A program made the position numbers and the translations under genes. From Candidatus Electrothrix rattekaaiensis (GTDB lineage: Bacteria > Desulfobacterota > Desulfobulbia > Desulfobulbales > Desulfobulbaceae), in assembly GCA_032595675.1 (NCBI GenBank), contig JAVQMD010000002.1, positions 1-64,000 on the forward strand: a stretch of DNA of 64,000 nucleotides, given 5' to 3'. Of this stretch, positions 33,790 to 41,901 are shown piece by piece. Numbering within the stretch: the stretch's first letter is position 1; the number at the start of each line of letters is the position of its first letter. Under the pieces are notes generated by a model that was given only the letters and a program-made list of their open reading frames with translations, was not told where the DNA came from and made no database searches.

Positions 33790-35319
33790 TTAGAGAAGGA
33801 GCAGATAAACAGCTGACAGGAAACCGTTATGAGTGATGGCCCCCTCAAAGGCACCTGCATCACAGCCTGCCCCATCCGGACGGGGTTCACCGCGCTGGTC
33901 CGTGGTCAGTCCAGTGCCGCATGCCACATCCAAGTCAACGGCAGGACTGCCCTTCACTAGAGCATGGGTCCAAGTAGGGCCGCCGTAGTCGGCCAAAGGG
34001 CCGAGAATGGCCACCAAGACGGTGGGGTCGGTGCCGTCGCTGGTGGCCGTGAAGTCGCTCGTTCCGGGGGTGAAGCCATCAAAGGCTTCGCTATTGCTCT
34101 CGCCGCTGTGACCGAAGAAATTGAAGCTGTCCGCAATGATGGTGTTGGTGCCCTTAACGACTTCATTACCGTAATTAGCTGTGTTGCCGCTGATCAGCGA
34201 GCTGTACAGGATGACGGAGGCAAATGTTATTCCAGCAGTGTAAATCCCTCCCCCATAGGCGGAGGCGGAGTTTCCGCTGACCGTGCAATTATTCAGAGTG
34301 ACCATGCCGCCGAATCTATTGTAAATCCCCCCCCCGTGGGTGTCGGCGAAGTTGCCGCTGACCGTGGAGTTATTTAGAGTGACTGTGGCAAAATCGTTAT
34401 AAATCCCTCCCCCGAAGGCGTAGTCATAGACGGCGTCGGCGTAGGTGGAATTTCCGCTGACCGTGGAGTTATTCAGAGTGACTGTGCCACTGGTCTCGTT
34501 GGAAATCCCCCCGCCGTTGGCTTTGGCGGTGGCGGTGGCGTCGGCGGCGTAGGTGGAATTTCCGCTAACCGTAGAGTTGCTCAGCGTGACGGTGCCACTA
34601 AAGTTGTAAATCCCTCCCCCGAAGGCAGAGGCGGTGGAAGAGTCGGCGTAGGCGTAGGTGGAGTTTCCGCTAACTGTGGAGTTGTTCAGCGTGACGGGAC
34701 CATTATAGTTGTAAATCCCTCCCCCTTTGGCGGAAGCATAGGCATAGGCGGAGGCGTAGGTAGAGTTTCCGCTGACTGTAGAGTTGCTCAGCGTAAGAGT
34801 GCCTTTATAGTTACAAATCCCCCCGGCATTGGCGGAAGCGTCGGCGGAGGCGTAGGTGGAGTTTTCGCTGACCGTGGAATTTTCGCTGACCGTGGAGTTG
34901 TTCAGGGTGAGGGTACCCTCATTATAAATACCCCCACCATCACCGTTAGGATAATACCCACCAGTGATGGTTATCTCATTTAGGGTCAGGTCGCCACCAG
35001 CGGTTATGCTCAGCACCGATCCAACTGCTGAATCATTGTTGCCGTCAATAGTATAACCCTTCCCCTCAATAGTAACGGTGCTGACAATCTCCGGAAGGGA
35101 GGCTGCGAGGAGGATGTCGGTCGCCAGGAAAATGGTATCGTCCCCATACGGTTCGCTACCAATGCAGCCGCCCACATTGGCATTGGTATTGGCTGCTGTG
35201 ATGGCATCAAACAAGGTGCAAGTGCTGCCGTCCACAGTGATGCTCGCCGCCTGGACGTGGCCTGCTACTAATGCGAAAAATAAGATTACAAAAAATAAAT
35301 ATGTCAGTTCCCTCTTCAC
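33790..35319 (-). CDS. Exported repeat-rich beta-helix protein (choice-of-anchor Q type)
   Basis: A 509-residue exported protein starting at GTG, preceded by GGAGGA with a four-base gap. The signal peptide ends near HVQA|AS. Residues about 120-385 hold seven or so copies of a beta-helix rung, GGGIYN...VTLNNSTVSGNS, separated by Ala/Tyr/Ser-rich linkers of different length (STYASADASANA, STYAYADSSTASAF, STYADAVYDYAF). The end, LGPLADYGGPTWTHAL ... TDQRGEPRPDGAGCDAGAFE, is the choice-of-anchor Q domain of cell-surface proteins. Adhesion or surface function is likely. Its GTG overlaps by GTGA with the stop of a duplicated katG fragment, so it appears to have been captured behind a katG promoter. 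Confidence 0.85.
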   Translation of the reverse strand: MKRELTYLFFVILFFALVAGHVQAASITVDGSTCTLFDAITAANTNANVGGCIGSEPYGDDTIFLATDILLAASLPEIVSTVTIEGKGYTIDGNNDSAVGSVLSITAGGDLTLNEITITGGYYPNGDGGGIYNEGTLTLNNSTVSENSTVSENSTYASADASANAGGICNYKGTLTLSNSTVSGNSTYASAYAYASAKGGGIYNYNGPVTLNNSTVSGNSTYAYADSSTASAFGGGIYNFSGTVTLSNSTVSGNSTYAADATATAKANGGGISNETSGTVTLNNSTVSGNSTYADAVYDYAFGGGIYNDFATVTLNNSTVSGNFADTHGGGIYNRFGGMVTLNNCTVSGNSASAYGGGIYTAGITFASVILYSSLISGNTANYGNEVVKGTNTIIADSFNFFGHSGESNSEAFDGFTPGTSDFTATSDGTDPTVLVAILGPLADYGGPTWTHALVKGSPAVDLDVACGTGLTTDQRGEPRPDGAGCDAGAFEGAITHNGFLSAVYLLLL

Positions 35320-35525
35320 GCTGTCCTCCAGAAATAAATGCTGTGGCAGTTACCGGATATGGGGCTTCCGTAAGGGTATCTGATAGAGACAAAGCCCTCG
35401 TCCATCGGGTCGATCAGAGGAGAGTTCAGGTGCAGGATTCTCAGGTTCAACTGGTTGGTCGTGCCTTTGCCTGTTGCGTCGCCGAGCGTCTTGCCGGTTA
35501 CCGGGCACTTGCTCTCTTTATCCAT
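35316..35525 (-). pseudogene. Duplicated katG N-terminal fragment
   Basis: A 69-codon frame that starts [12 protein letters not shown], like KatG, with its own AAGGAGA ribosome site. It follows KatG, minus six residues, to about residue 40 (NSPLIDPMDEGF against [12 protein letters not shown]), then diverges into unrelated sequence. Its TGA overlaps the GTG of the beta-helix gene. It is a katG relic, but its translation could still help start the gene behind it. Confidence 0.85.
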
Positions 35526-35636
35526 TACGGTTCTCCTTTCAGATTTGGGGTTGTACTGCTTATGAAGTAAGGTTCCAAATACTGCTCTTGTCGCCCTAAC
35601 ATACTTATATGCTCAGTATGTTGCAAAGGGAATGTG
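35453..35636 (-). repeat. katG 5' duplication, second copy
   Basis: Partner of 33593-33776; carries the copied promoter, ribosome site and first codons of katG. Confidence 0.9.
35598..35626 (-). promoter_or_regulatory. Copied katG-type promoter driving the beta-helix gene
   Basis: TTGCAA, 17 bases, TATGTT on the minus strand, as at katG. It reads into the katG fragment and then the beta-helix gene. The stretch from here to 35914 (about 290 bases) holds no gene I can support. Confidence 0.6.
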
Positions 35637-35914
35637 GTCTGCTGGCAATTAACCCGTTTCTCTTTCGTATCGGCCCGGCGGGCGGGGTGGTCATCGGGAT
35701 ATTTTTGGTGCGGGGAGGCAGGGGATTGAGGTATGGTGCGGAGTATTACTGATGGAATTCAACCTAATGGAGGGAACATGGGGTGGATGTGAGGGCCGCG
35801 CTCGCCAGTCTCATGATTCTCTATGCGGGTATACAGCAATTTGGTATCATGATACAAGAGGTGATAGTGATTGGCAACGGTTCCAGCTCCTGATATCGAA
35901 TGAGAGAGAGTATG

Positions 35915-36127
35915 ATGACTATTGATGCTGCGAATTTATACCAAGTGAGACATACAGGAATTCAGATCCTGAATCGGGAATTAGGGCCTGCTGCGATGAT
36001 ACGCTTTCTACAGCAGTATGAAAGCGGTTACGGTGATTACTCTAAGGAACGACATGAGCGGATCAACAAGGTTTCTGTGGCGGATATTGTTGCGCAGATA
36101 CAAGAGAAGAAAGAGAGAAGACCGTGA
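35915..36127 (+). CDS. Small conserved-looking protein, possible antitoxin
   Basis: A 70-residue protein; the ATG at 35915 is preceded by GAGAGAG at suitable distance, while the ATG at 35900 has no site. The sequence MTIDAANLYQVRHTGIQILN followed by a helical MIRFLQQYESGYGDYSKERHE looks like a compact helical protein; I have an impression of a small family found beside toxin-antitoxin genes but cannot name it. It is followed by 170 bases without a gene and then by a UPF0175 antitoxin gene on the same strand. Confidence 0.6.
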   Translation: MTIDAANLYQVRHTGIQILNRELGPAAMIRFLQQYESGYGDYSKERHERINKVSVADIVAQIQEKKERRP

Positions 36128-36300
36128 TCGTTCCGAACATGACCAGCCAATTCCATAACAAAGGCAACGCTCCATTCGGGCTGTCGAACGCATATTGATT
36201 CGGGAAAAACCACCAAACTGTTTGCAGGATGACGAGATGCACGGTATCCTGATTTCACCATACCGTGTACTGAAAACTGCAATAACCAGCGAGGGAGAAC

Positions 36301-36552
36301 ATGGCTCTTCAGGAAGTTACAATTGAGATACCGGAAAAAGTGCTTCTTGCGGAAAAGACAGATGTCGAGTCTTTCGGGCATGAGATCGTGCTGCTGGCAG
36401 CAGTGAAGCTGTTTGAAATCGGCAGACTTTCCTCCGGGCGGGCTGCGGAGCTTGCCGGGATGTCCAGAGTGGAATTTCTGCTCAGTCTGAACCGTTATAA
36501 GGTGTTCCCGCTTTCTGCGGAACTTGATGAGCTGGAAGCCGGAAATGTCTGA
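36301..36552 (+). CDS. UPF0175-family antitoxin
   Basis: An 83-residue protein of the UPF0175 family, usually the antitoxin of a DUF3368 (PIN-type) toxin. It has a strand VTIEIPEKVL for dimer contacts and the helix-turn-helix-like KLFEIGRLSSGRAAELAGMS followed by RVEFLLSLNRYKVFP. A GAGGGAG site precedes the ATG by five bases. The toxin gene overlaps its end by eight bases but is truncated (next entry). Confidence 0.88.
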   Translation: MALQEVTIEIPEKVLLAEKTDVESFGHEIVLLAAVKLFEIGRLSSGRAAELAGMSRVEFLLSLNRYKVFPLSAELDELEAGNV

Positions 36553-36697
36553 TATCATCAGCAACACTTCACCGTTGCTCTACCTTTACCGCATCGGAGC
36601 CGATAGCTGGTCAGGCAGCGTATCCTTGCGCTGGCCGGAGAAAGGGAGGGCTGAAAAATATCCTGAACCGCCCTGTCCCCTTCCCCTGTATCTTTGA
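36545..36697 (+). pseudogene. Truncated DUF3368 toxin gene
   Basis: A 50-codon frame overlapping the antitoxin by eight bases. It begins MSDIISNTSPLLYLYRIGA, the start expected of DUF3368 PIN-like toxins (the Asn/Thr/Ser strand holds the first acidic site). After about residue 21 it changes to unrelated proline-rich sequence and stops. A full toxin would be about 150-165 residues. The antitoxin therefore survives without its toxin here. Confidence 0.75.
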
Positions 36698-36837
36698 TCC
36701 GCATTCCATCAAGAAAGACGAATCGCCATATTACAGGGAGCCACCCCTACGGGTGGTTATATATTACCCCGCCATACCCCTACGTAATTATCTCCCTGCC
36801 CCCATCACCTTTTGCTTCCTGCCTGCACCAACACACA

Positions 36838-36976
36838 GTTCCTACCTACAGGAACGGGTCAGTTCCTACCTGCACGAACCGTCAGTTTCTACCTGCACGA
36901 ACGGTCAGTTCCTACTTGCATGAACGGTCAGTTCCTACAGGTACGAACCACCAGTTCGTACCTGTAGGAAAGGGCT
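36838..36976 (+). repeat. Six-unit 23-nt tandem repeat of GTTC/GAAC dyads
   Basis: Units start at 36838, 36862, 36885, 36908, 36931 and 36954 (24 bases once, then 23). Consensus GTTCCTACCTGCACGAAC plus GGTCA; each unit has GTTC and GAAC as inverted ends, and the last two are nearly reverse complements of one another. It lies in a 475-base interval (36698-37173) between the toxin relic and uvrC that has no credible gene; a small palindrome CCACCC-CTAC-GGGTGG sits at about 36741-36758. Confidence 0.85.
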
Positions 36977-37173
36977 GCTCTAGCTTACCGGCAATGCAGC
37001 TGCACCCTCTGTTGCAACCACCGGCGGGTACGGTTCCTGCGGAGAAGACCCTGCGCATCCAGGCCGCAATACTTACAGCGATGTCCCGTTGTTTCTGGCA
37101 TAATGTGGCTCTAGTGGCTGAGTAGTGACCATAGAAAGATGTCAATGGCTGCCTCAAGGCAAACGCTACATAT

Positions 37174-39039
37174 ATGACAGAAATTATTATGCATGATCTC
37201 CCCTCTTCATCCCCTCCGCCATTATCGGACGACTACCTGAAAACAGTCAGCCATAGTCCAGGCGTTTACCAGATGCTGGGCAGGAAAGAGGTGCTATATG
37301 TGGGCAAGGCTCGTGATTTGCGCAAGAGGTTGTTGCAATACGCCCATTATTCCGGCTCTGTTCATTCAAAAACCGCTGTGATGCTCTCCCACGTGCAGCG
37401 AGTAGAAACCATCCTCACCACCACGGAAAAAGAGGCCCTGATCCTTGAGGCTTCGCTGATTAAAAAACACCGGCCCCGTTATAATGTCATCCTCCGGGAC
37501 GATAAGAACTATCCCCTGATCAAGGTGACTGTCAAAGATGACTGGCCTCGCCTGCATGTTACCCGTCGGCGGCTTCGAGACGGTAACCGCTACTTCGGCC
37601 CCTACACCTCAAGCTCAGCCCTGCGGGCCTCCTTGCATCTTCTTTTTTCCATGTTTCCCCTACGTCGCTGCAAGACCATGACCAAACGCGGACGTCCCTG
37701 TCTCAATTTTCAGATGAAACGCTGTCTGGCCCCTTGCTGCGACTTAGTAAGCCAGGAGAAATATCAGGCTATGATCGATGAAGTGCTGCTGATCCTGGAA
37801 GGAAAGAGCAGGCAGGTGGTGGATCGTCTCCAGGAAAAGATGCGAGCTGCTGCTGACCGATTAGCTTTTGAAGAGGCGGCCCTTTACCGGGATCAGATCA
37901 ATGGATTGGGCAAGACCCTGGAGCGACAAACCGTGGTTGCCGAGCATCAGCTGGATCAGGATATCTTTGGCCTTGCTCGAAAAAATGCTTCCGTGGGCAT
38001 TGCGCTGCTCTTTGTGCGGGCCGGGATGGTGAGTGGAGCTCAGACCTTTTTTATCAGCGATCCTCTGGGTGAGGATGATCATATTCTGCGCGAAACCCTC
38101 TTTCAGTACTACTCTGAGCAACGGCAGCCGCCTCGCGAACTCCTCCTGCCCATTATGCCGGAAGATGGGGATTTGGTTCTGGAGCGACTTCGTGACCTGC
38201 GCCAAGGCGCGGTGGATCTGCATGTTCCTCAACGGGGTAAACGCATGCAGCTTATGCAGATGGCAACGGATAATGCTCAACAGATCTTTGCGGAGCAGAG
38301 TAAAAAAGAAAAATCCTGGGAAACCTTAGCCCGGTCTCTGGAGAAATTCCTCAAGCTTCGTCATCGTCCCGAGACGATTGAGTGTCTTGATATATCCAAC
38401 TTGGCAGGCAAACAGCCTGTGGGCTCCTTGGTCTGCTTTGTGCGCGGCGAGAAAGAACCATCCCGCTTCCGTCATTATCGGATTCGCCAAAAAGATGAGC
38501 CGGATGATTATGCTATGATGCATGAGGTGCTGGAACGGAGGATGGAAACCGGGTTGGCAAAGGATAACCTGCCTGATGTTCTGCTGCTGGACGGTGGCAA
38601 GGGGCAGCTCAATATTGCGGTCAATGTTCTAGCCCGTTTTGATCTGCTCAACCGGATTGACTTGGTCTCCATTGCCAAAGAAAAGCAGGAAGAGGGGGAA
38701 AAGCTCTTTCGACCAGGAAGAAAGAACCCCGTTCTTTTGCCGGGCCATTCTCCAGCCTTGCTCTATTTGATGCGGATCCGCGATGAGTCCCATCGTTTTG
38801 GCATCACCTTTCATCGTAAGCTGCGCAATAAGGCGACCTTGCATTCACGGCTTGATGTCTTGGAAGGGATAGGAAAAAAACGTAAGACCCTTTTATTGAA
38901 AAAGCTGGGCAGCTATAAACGGATTATGGCAGCGACGGTTGACGAACTGGCTGAAGTGCCGGGGATTGGGAGGAAAACAGCAGAGTCTGTGTACAGGCAG
39001 CTACATGAGAAAAAACAGTCAGGTATTCTGAATACCTGA
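37174..39039 (+). CDS. uvrC: Excinuclease ABC subunit C
   Basis: A 621-residue nuclease that makes both incisions in nucleotide excision repair with UvrA and UvrB. The GIY-YIG domain is at about residues 27-105 (GVYQMLGRKEVLYVGKA), a UVR/UvrB-contact region near 200-240, and the RNase H-like 5'-incision domain near 400-540 (IECLDISNLAGK with its Asp, VLLLDGGKGQL). Tandem helix-hairpin-helix motifs close the protein (LDVLEGIGKKRK, LAEVPGIGRKTAE). ATGs at 37174 and 37189 are both possible starts; neither has a good ribosome site. Length is normal. Confidence 0.97.
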   Translation: MTEIIMHDLPSSSPPPLSDDYLKTVSHSPGVYQMLGRKEVLYVGKARDLRKRLLQYAHYSGSVHSKTAVMLSHVQRVETILTTTEKEALILEASLIKKHRPRYNVILRDDKNYPLIKVTVKDDWPRLHVTRRRLRDGNRYFGPYTSSSALRASLHLLFSMFPLRRCKTMTKRGRPCLNFQMKRCLAPCCDLVSQEKYQAMIDEVLLILEGKSRQVVDRLQEKMRAAADRLAFEEAALYRDQINGLGKTLERQTVVAEHQLDQDIFGLARKNASVGIALLFVRAGMVSGAQTFFISDPLGEDDHILRETLFQYYSEQRQPPRELLLPIMPEDGDLVLERLRDLRQGAVDLHVPQRGKRMQLMQMATDNAQQIFAEQSKKEKSWETLARSLEKFLKLRHRPETIECLDISNLAGKQPVGSLVCFVRGEKEPSRFRHYRIRQKDEPDDYAMMHEVLERRMETGLAKDNLPDVLLLDGGKGQLNIAVNVLARFDLLNRIDLVSIAKEKQEEGEKLFRPGRKNPVLLPGHSPALLYLMRIRDESHRFGITFHRKLRNKATLHSRLDVLEGIGKKRKTLLLKKLGSYKRIMAATVDELAEVPGIGRKTAESVYRQLHEKKQSGILNT

Positions 39040-39064
39040 GTACCTGAGTACCTGAGTACCTGAT
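39020..39064. repeat. Hairpin at uvrC stop followed by octamer repeats
   Basis: CAGGTATT-CTG-AATACCTG (39020-39038) is a perfect 8-bp stem covering the uvrC stop codon. It runs into four tandem copies of TACCTGAG (39033-39064, the last ending in T). No T tract. It may end uvrC transcription or simply be an unstable microsatellite. Confidence 0.6.
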
Positions 39065-39155
39065 CAACAGGTCAAACCGTAACGCCTCCGTATCAATATA
39101 CGGAGACGTTGTACAGAGACCCAAAGATTATAGGGTTTGGATGGAGAAAAAACCG

Positions 39156-40502
39156 TTAATTCTTCATCATTTCTGCTATCTGGAAGGCCATTTCTAAAGA
39201 TTGTTCCGCATTAAGTCGAGGATCACAGGTGGTCAAATAATTCCGCCCCAAATGCTCATCCGCCAGCTGACGAGCACCACCAGTACATTCAGTCACATCA
39301 GCACCGGTCAATTCAAAATGTACGCCTCCAGGGATTGTTCCTTCTGCCCAATGTAACTCGAAGAACTGACGAAGCTCTGAAAGAATATCATCAAAACTTC
39401 GGGTCTTGTGCCCGTTATCTGTTTTGCGGATATTAGCATGCATAGGATCGCAGCTCCAGAGAACGTTCTTCCCCTCTTTTTTCATTGCTCTGAGCAACGG
39501 CGGCAGATGTTTCTCAACATCCTTTGCCCCAAAGCGAGTGATCAGCGTTATCCTACCTGCTTCGTTGGTTGGATTCAGTTTCTCAATAATGGCGAGGATG
39601 TCATCAATATTATGCTTTGGGCCAACTTTCATCCCCAAGGGATTAAGAACCCCACGGAGAAACTCGATATGGGCTCCGTCAATCTGACGGGTCCGATCAC
39701 CGATCCAAAGCATATGGCCGGAGCAATCATACCAGCCGCCTTCAAGGGAGTCCTCACGGGTCAGGGCCTCTTCGTAGCCAAGAAATAAGGCCTCATGGGA
39801 GGTGTAAAACTCCACTTCTTTGAGTTGAGGAGTATTCGTATTAAAGCCGACATTGTGCATGAACTTCATGGCCCGACTGATCTGTTTGGCCAGACGTTCA
39901 TAGGAGCGCCCCATGGGAGATTCTTTCACAAATTCCTGATTCCAGGCCTGCACCTTATCCAAGGCTCCGAAACCACCTCGGGTAAAGGCACGGAGCAAGT
40001 TCAGGCTGGCAGCAGACATATTATACCCCTGCAACAGTCGAGCCGGGTCTGGAATACGGGCCGCAGGATCAGGTTCTTCCGAGTTACACATATCGCCACG
40101 GTAACTAGGCAGCTCAACCCCGTCAATCATTTCGGTATCACTGGAGCGTGGTTTGGCATACTGTCCGGCGATCCGACCGACTTTGATGACTGGCTTTTCT
40201 CCAGCATAGGTCAAGGTAACCGCCATCTGCAACAGCACCTTTAAGGTATCTCTGATATTAGGAGCAGTGCAGCGACAAAACTCTTCCGAGCAATCGCCTC
40301 CTTGCAGCAAAAAAGCTTCTCCCTGGACAGCCTTGGCTAATTTATTTTTTAAATCGCGTATTTCACCGGCAAAAACCAACGGGGGAAGATCTGAGATCGT
40401 CTGAAGAACCTTGTTTAATTCATTTTCATCTGGCCAGTTCGGTTGTTGCAAAACCGGAAGACTTCGCCAGGATGATTTTGACCAATTATTTGCAGTTTTC
40501 AT
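39156..40502 (-). CDS. Class II (plant-type) DAHP synthase
   Basis: A 448-residue enzyme that condenses phosphoenolpyruvate with erythrose 4-phosphate, the first step of the shikimate pathway. It is the class II type: the start with WPDENELNKVLQTISDLPPL, then QGGDCSEEF with a metal-binding Cys, VGRIAGQYAKPRS, and DPMHANIRKT near the end. Length is normal. It stands alone and divergent from nothing nearby; its upstream side holds the hairpins at 40620-40690. No clear ribosome site before the ATG. Confidence 0.95.
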   Translation of the reverse strand: MKTANNWSKSSWRSLPVLQQPNWPDENELNKVLQTISDLPPLVFAGEIRDLKNKLAKAVQGEAFLLQGGDCSEEFCRCTAPNIRDTLKVLLQMAVTLTYAGEKPVIKVGRIAGQYAKPRSSDTEMIDGVELPSYRGDMCNSEEPDPAARIPDPARLLQGYNMSAASLNLLRAFTRGGFGALDKVQAWNQEFVKESPMGRSYERLAKQISRAMKFMHNVGFNTNTPQLKEVEFYTSHEALFLGYEEALTREDSLEGGWYDCSGHMLWIGDRTRQIDGAHIEFLRGVLNPLGMKVGPKHNIDDILAIIEKLNPTNEAGRITLITRFGAKDVEKHLPPLLRAMKKEGKNVLWSCDPMHANIRKTDNGHKTRSFDDILSELRQFFELHWAEGTIPGGVHFELTGADVTECTGGARQLADEHLGRNYLTTCDPRLNAEQSLEMAFQIAEMMKN

Positions 40503-40619
40503 ATTTTTTCAAGGAAAGTTGACGTGAATATTATATTTTTTATTGCAAACTCAATTTCCTAACGTGGTATATCCTAGCCGCTGAGGGGTAAAGATGATAA
40601 AAGAAAAAGTTATGATAAA

Positions 40620-40690
40620 CTCCTTGGACTCTTGGAGCAAGGAGAGTTTTTTGAAAAAGGGCATCTTTCTGCAAAAATGCCCTTTTCACT
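40620..40690. terminator. Two hairpins between acsE and DAHP synthase
   Basis: AAAAGGGCAT (40655-40664) and ATGCCCTTTT (40677-40686) form a strong stem; read on the minus strand it ends in TTTTT and is a good terminator for the acsE-type gene. A second stem, CTCCTTG (40620-40626) with CAAGGAG (40638-40644), is followed on the plus strand by AGTTTTTT and would stop rightward transcripts. Confidence 0.7.
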
Positions 40691-40710
40691 CTCTGAAAAA
40701 AAGAGGCTTT

Positions 40711-41607
40711 TTACAGATCCAACCAGGATTCAGAAAAAATGGCCTGACCAGAAAGACAACGGAAGGTCTTGTAATGCTCAAGTGCAGCTCCTTCCAGGGT
40801 AGCAGGATCAGGCATATCGCCGTCCATCATGCCGTGAACCAGATCCACCAGATCCTGACTCTCGCCTTTACAGATGGCCATGAGATCTTTATCGTAGGAG
40901 TTGACAATAGCGGTGCTGAGACCGTATTTCATCAGCATGATCAGGTAGGTACGATCCAGGTATTTGCGCAGATGCTCAGCTACGCCGTTGGATACATTGG
41001 ACAGACCGACTGTAGAACCGGCCCCAGGAGCGATATCCGCCAACATCATCATGAACTCCAGACCGGAAGCAATCTGATCAGCACCCAAGGTCATAGGAGT
41101 TCCGATGGGATCGAACAAAATTTTCTCATTGGGAATACCAGCGTCGTTCATAGCCATCATGAGATCAACAGCCATAGCAGCACGCTCGTTGGAATCACGC
41201 GGCATACCATCCGGTCCCCAGAGCAGGGCGATAACATTGCATTTAGCCTCGGCAGCTACCGGAATAAGAGCTTTCATTCGTTCCGGCTGTGCCGAAATGG
41301 AGTTCATGATAGCGGCTTCCTTATTTTTAACCCCTTTGAAACCGGCAATCATAGCATCGGTGTTGGTGGTATCCAGACAGAGCGGAGTGTCCACTGTCTC
41401 TTCCACGGTTTGCACGACCCAAGGCATCAGTTCGGTGCCATCCTTGCGTGCCGGTCCGATGTTCAGGTCAAGATAGGAGGCTCCGGCAGCAGTCTCTTCT
41501 TTTGCCATCTCTTGAATCGGCCCCTGAATACGTTCTTTCATGGCTGAACCGCTTCGAGTTCCCATGATATTGATGCTTTCGGCGATACCTTTTACCGTCA
41601 TTGCCAT
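40711..41607 (-). CDS. acsE: Methyltetrahydrofolate:corrinoid methyltransferase (AcsE-like)
   Basis: A 298-residue TIM-barrel protein of the pterin-binding (dihydropteroate synthase-like) family. It would move the methyl group of methyltetrahydrofolate to a corrinoid protein in the Wood-Ljungdahl pathway. Motifs fit: YLDLNIGPARKDG near residue 45, CLDTTNTDAM, IMNSISAQPERM, DPIGTPMTLG and GLSNVSNGV. AAGGAG lies seven bases before the ATG. The other acetyl-CoA pathway genes are not in the window. In a sulfate reducer the pathway can run in either direction. Confidence 0.9.
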   Translation of the reverse strand: MAMTVKGIAESINIMGTRSGSAMKERIQGPIQEMAKEETAAGASYLDLNIGPARKDGTELMPWVVQTVEETVDTPLCLDTTNTDAMIAGFKGVKNKEAAIMNSISAQPERMKALIPVAAEAKCNVIALLWGPDGMPRDSNERAAMAVDLMMAMNDAGIPNEKILFDPIGTPMTLGADQIASGLEFMMMLADIAPGAGSTVGLSNVSNGVAEHLRKYLDRTYLIMLMKYGLSTAIVNSYDKDLMAICKGESQDLVDLVHGMMDGDMPDPATLEGAALEHYKTFRCLSGQAIFSESWLDL

Positions 41608-41901
41608 TTGCGTTCTCCTTGAGTTAGATTATTTATAAAATATTCAATAATATTAATTTATTAAAATTTAATATAAAATATATTTATTCCTCTTGAAACA
41701 TCGAACCAATTAAATTGGTACATGAAGTGTTGCTCTGTACAACAAAAAAGGAAAAAAGAATTCGATAATTAATCGCATTTCAGGGTATTTGTCAATCAAC
41801 ATTTTTTGTTTTGATAAATAGAAAAGGAAGGGAAGGGAAGAGAAGTGCCCTGCTGAAGCTGAAGCAGCTCCCCCTCTCTCCCTTAAAAACAACGCGGAAA
41901 A
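41608..41901. other. AT-rich interval between dnaN and the acsE-like gene
   Basis: About 290 bases with no gene. The part near 41630-41690 is very AT-rich (repeated TTTAAT/ATATTTATT) and probably holds the promoter of the acsE-like gene. Toward dnaN there are purine-rich GGAAGG repeats and a weak CTGCT/AGCAG hairpin. Confidence 0.5.

Noticed and set aside
36838-36976. CRISPR array
   Set aside because: Units are contiguous without unique spacers, and there are no cas genes.
36694-37125. 143-codon frame across the 23-base array
   Set aside because: Low complexity, produced by the repeat; no ribosome site or family.
40594-41547. 317-codon plus-strand frame opposite acsE
   Set aside because: It is the antisense shadow of the AcsE-like gene, which has the family motifs and a ribosome site.
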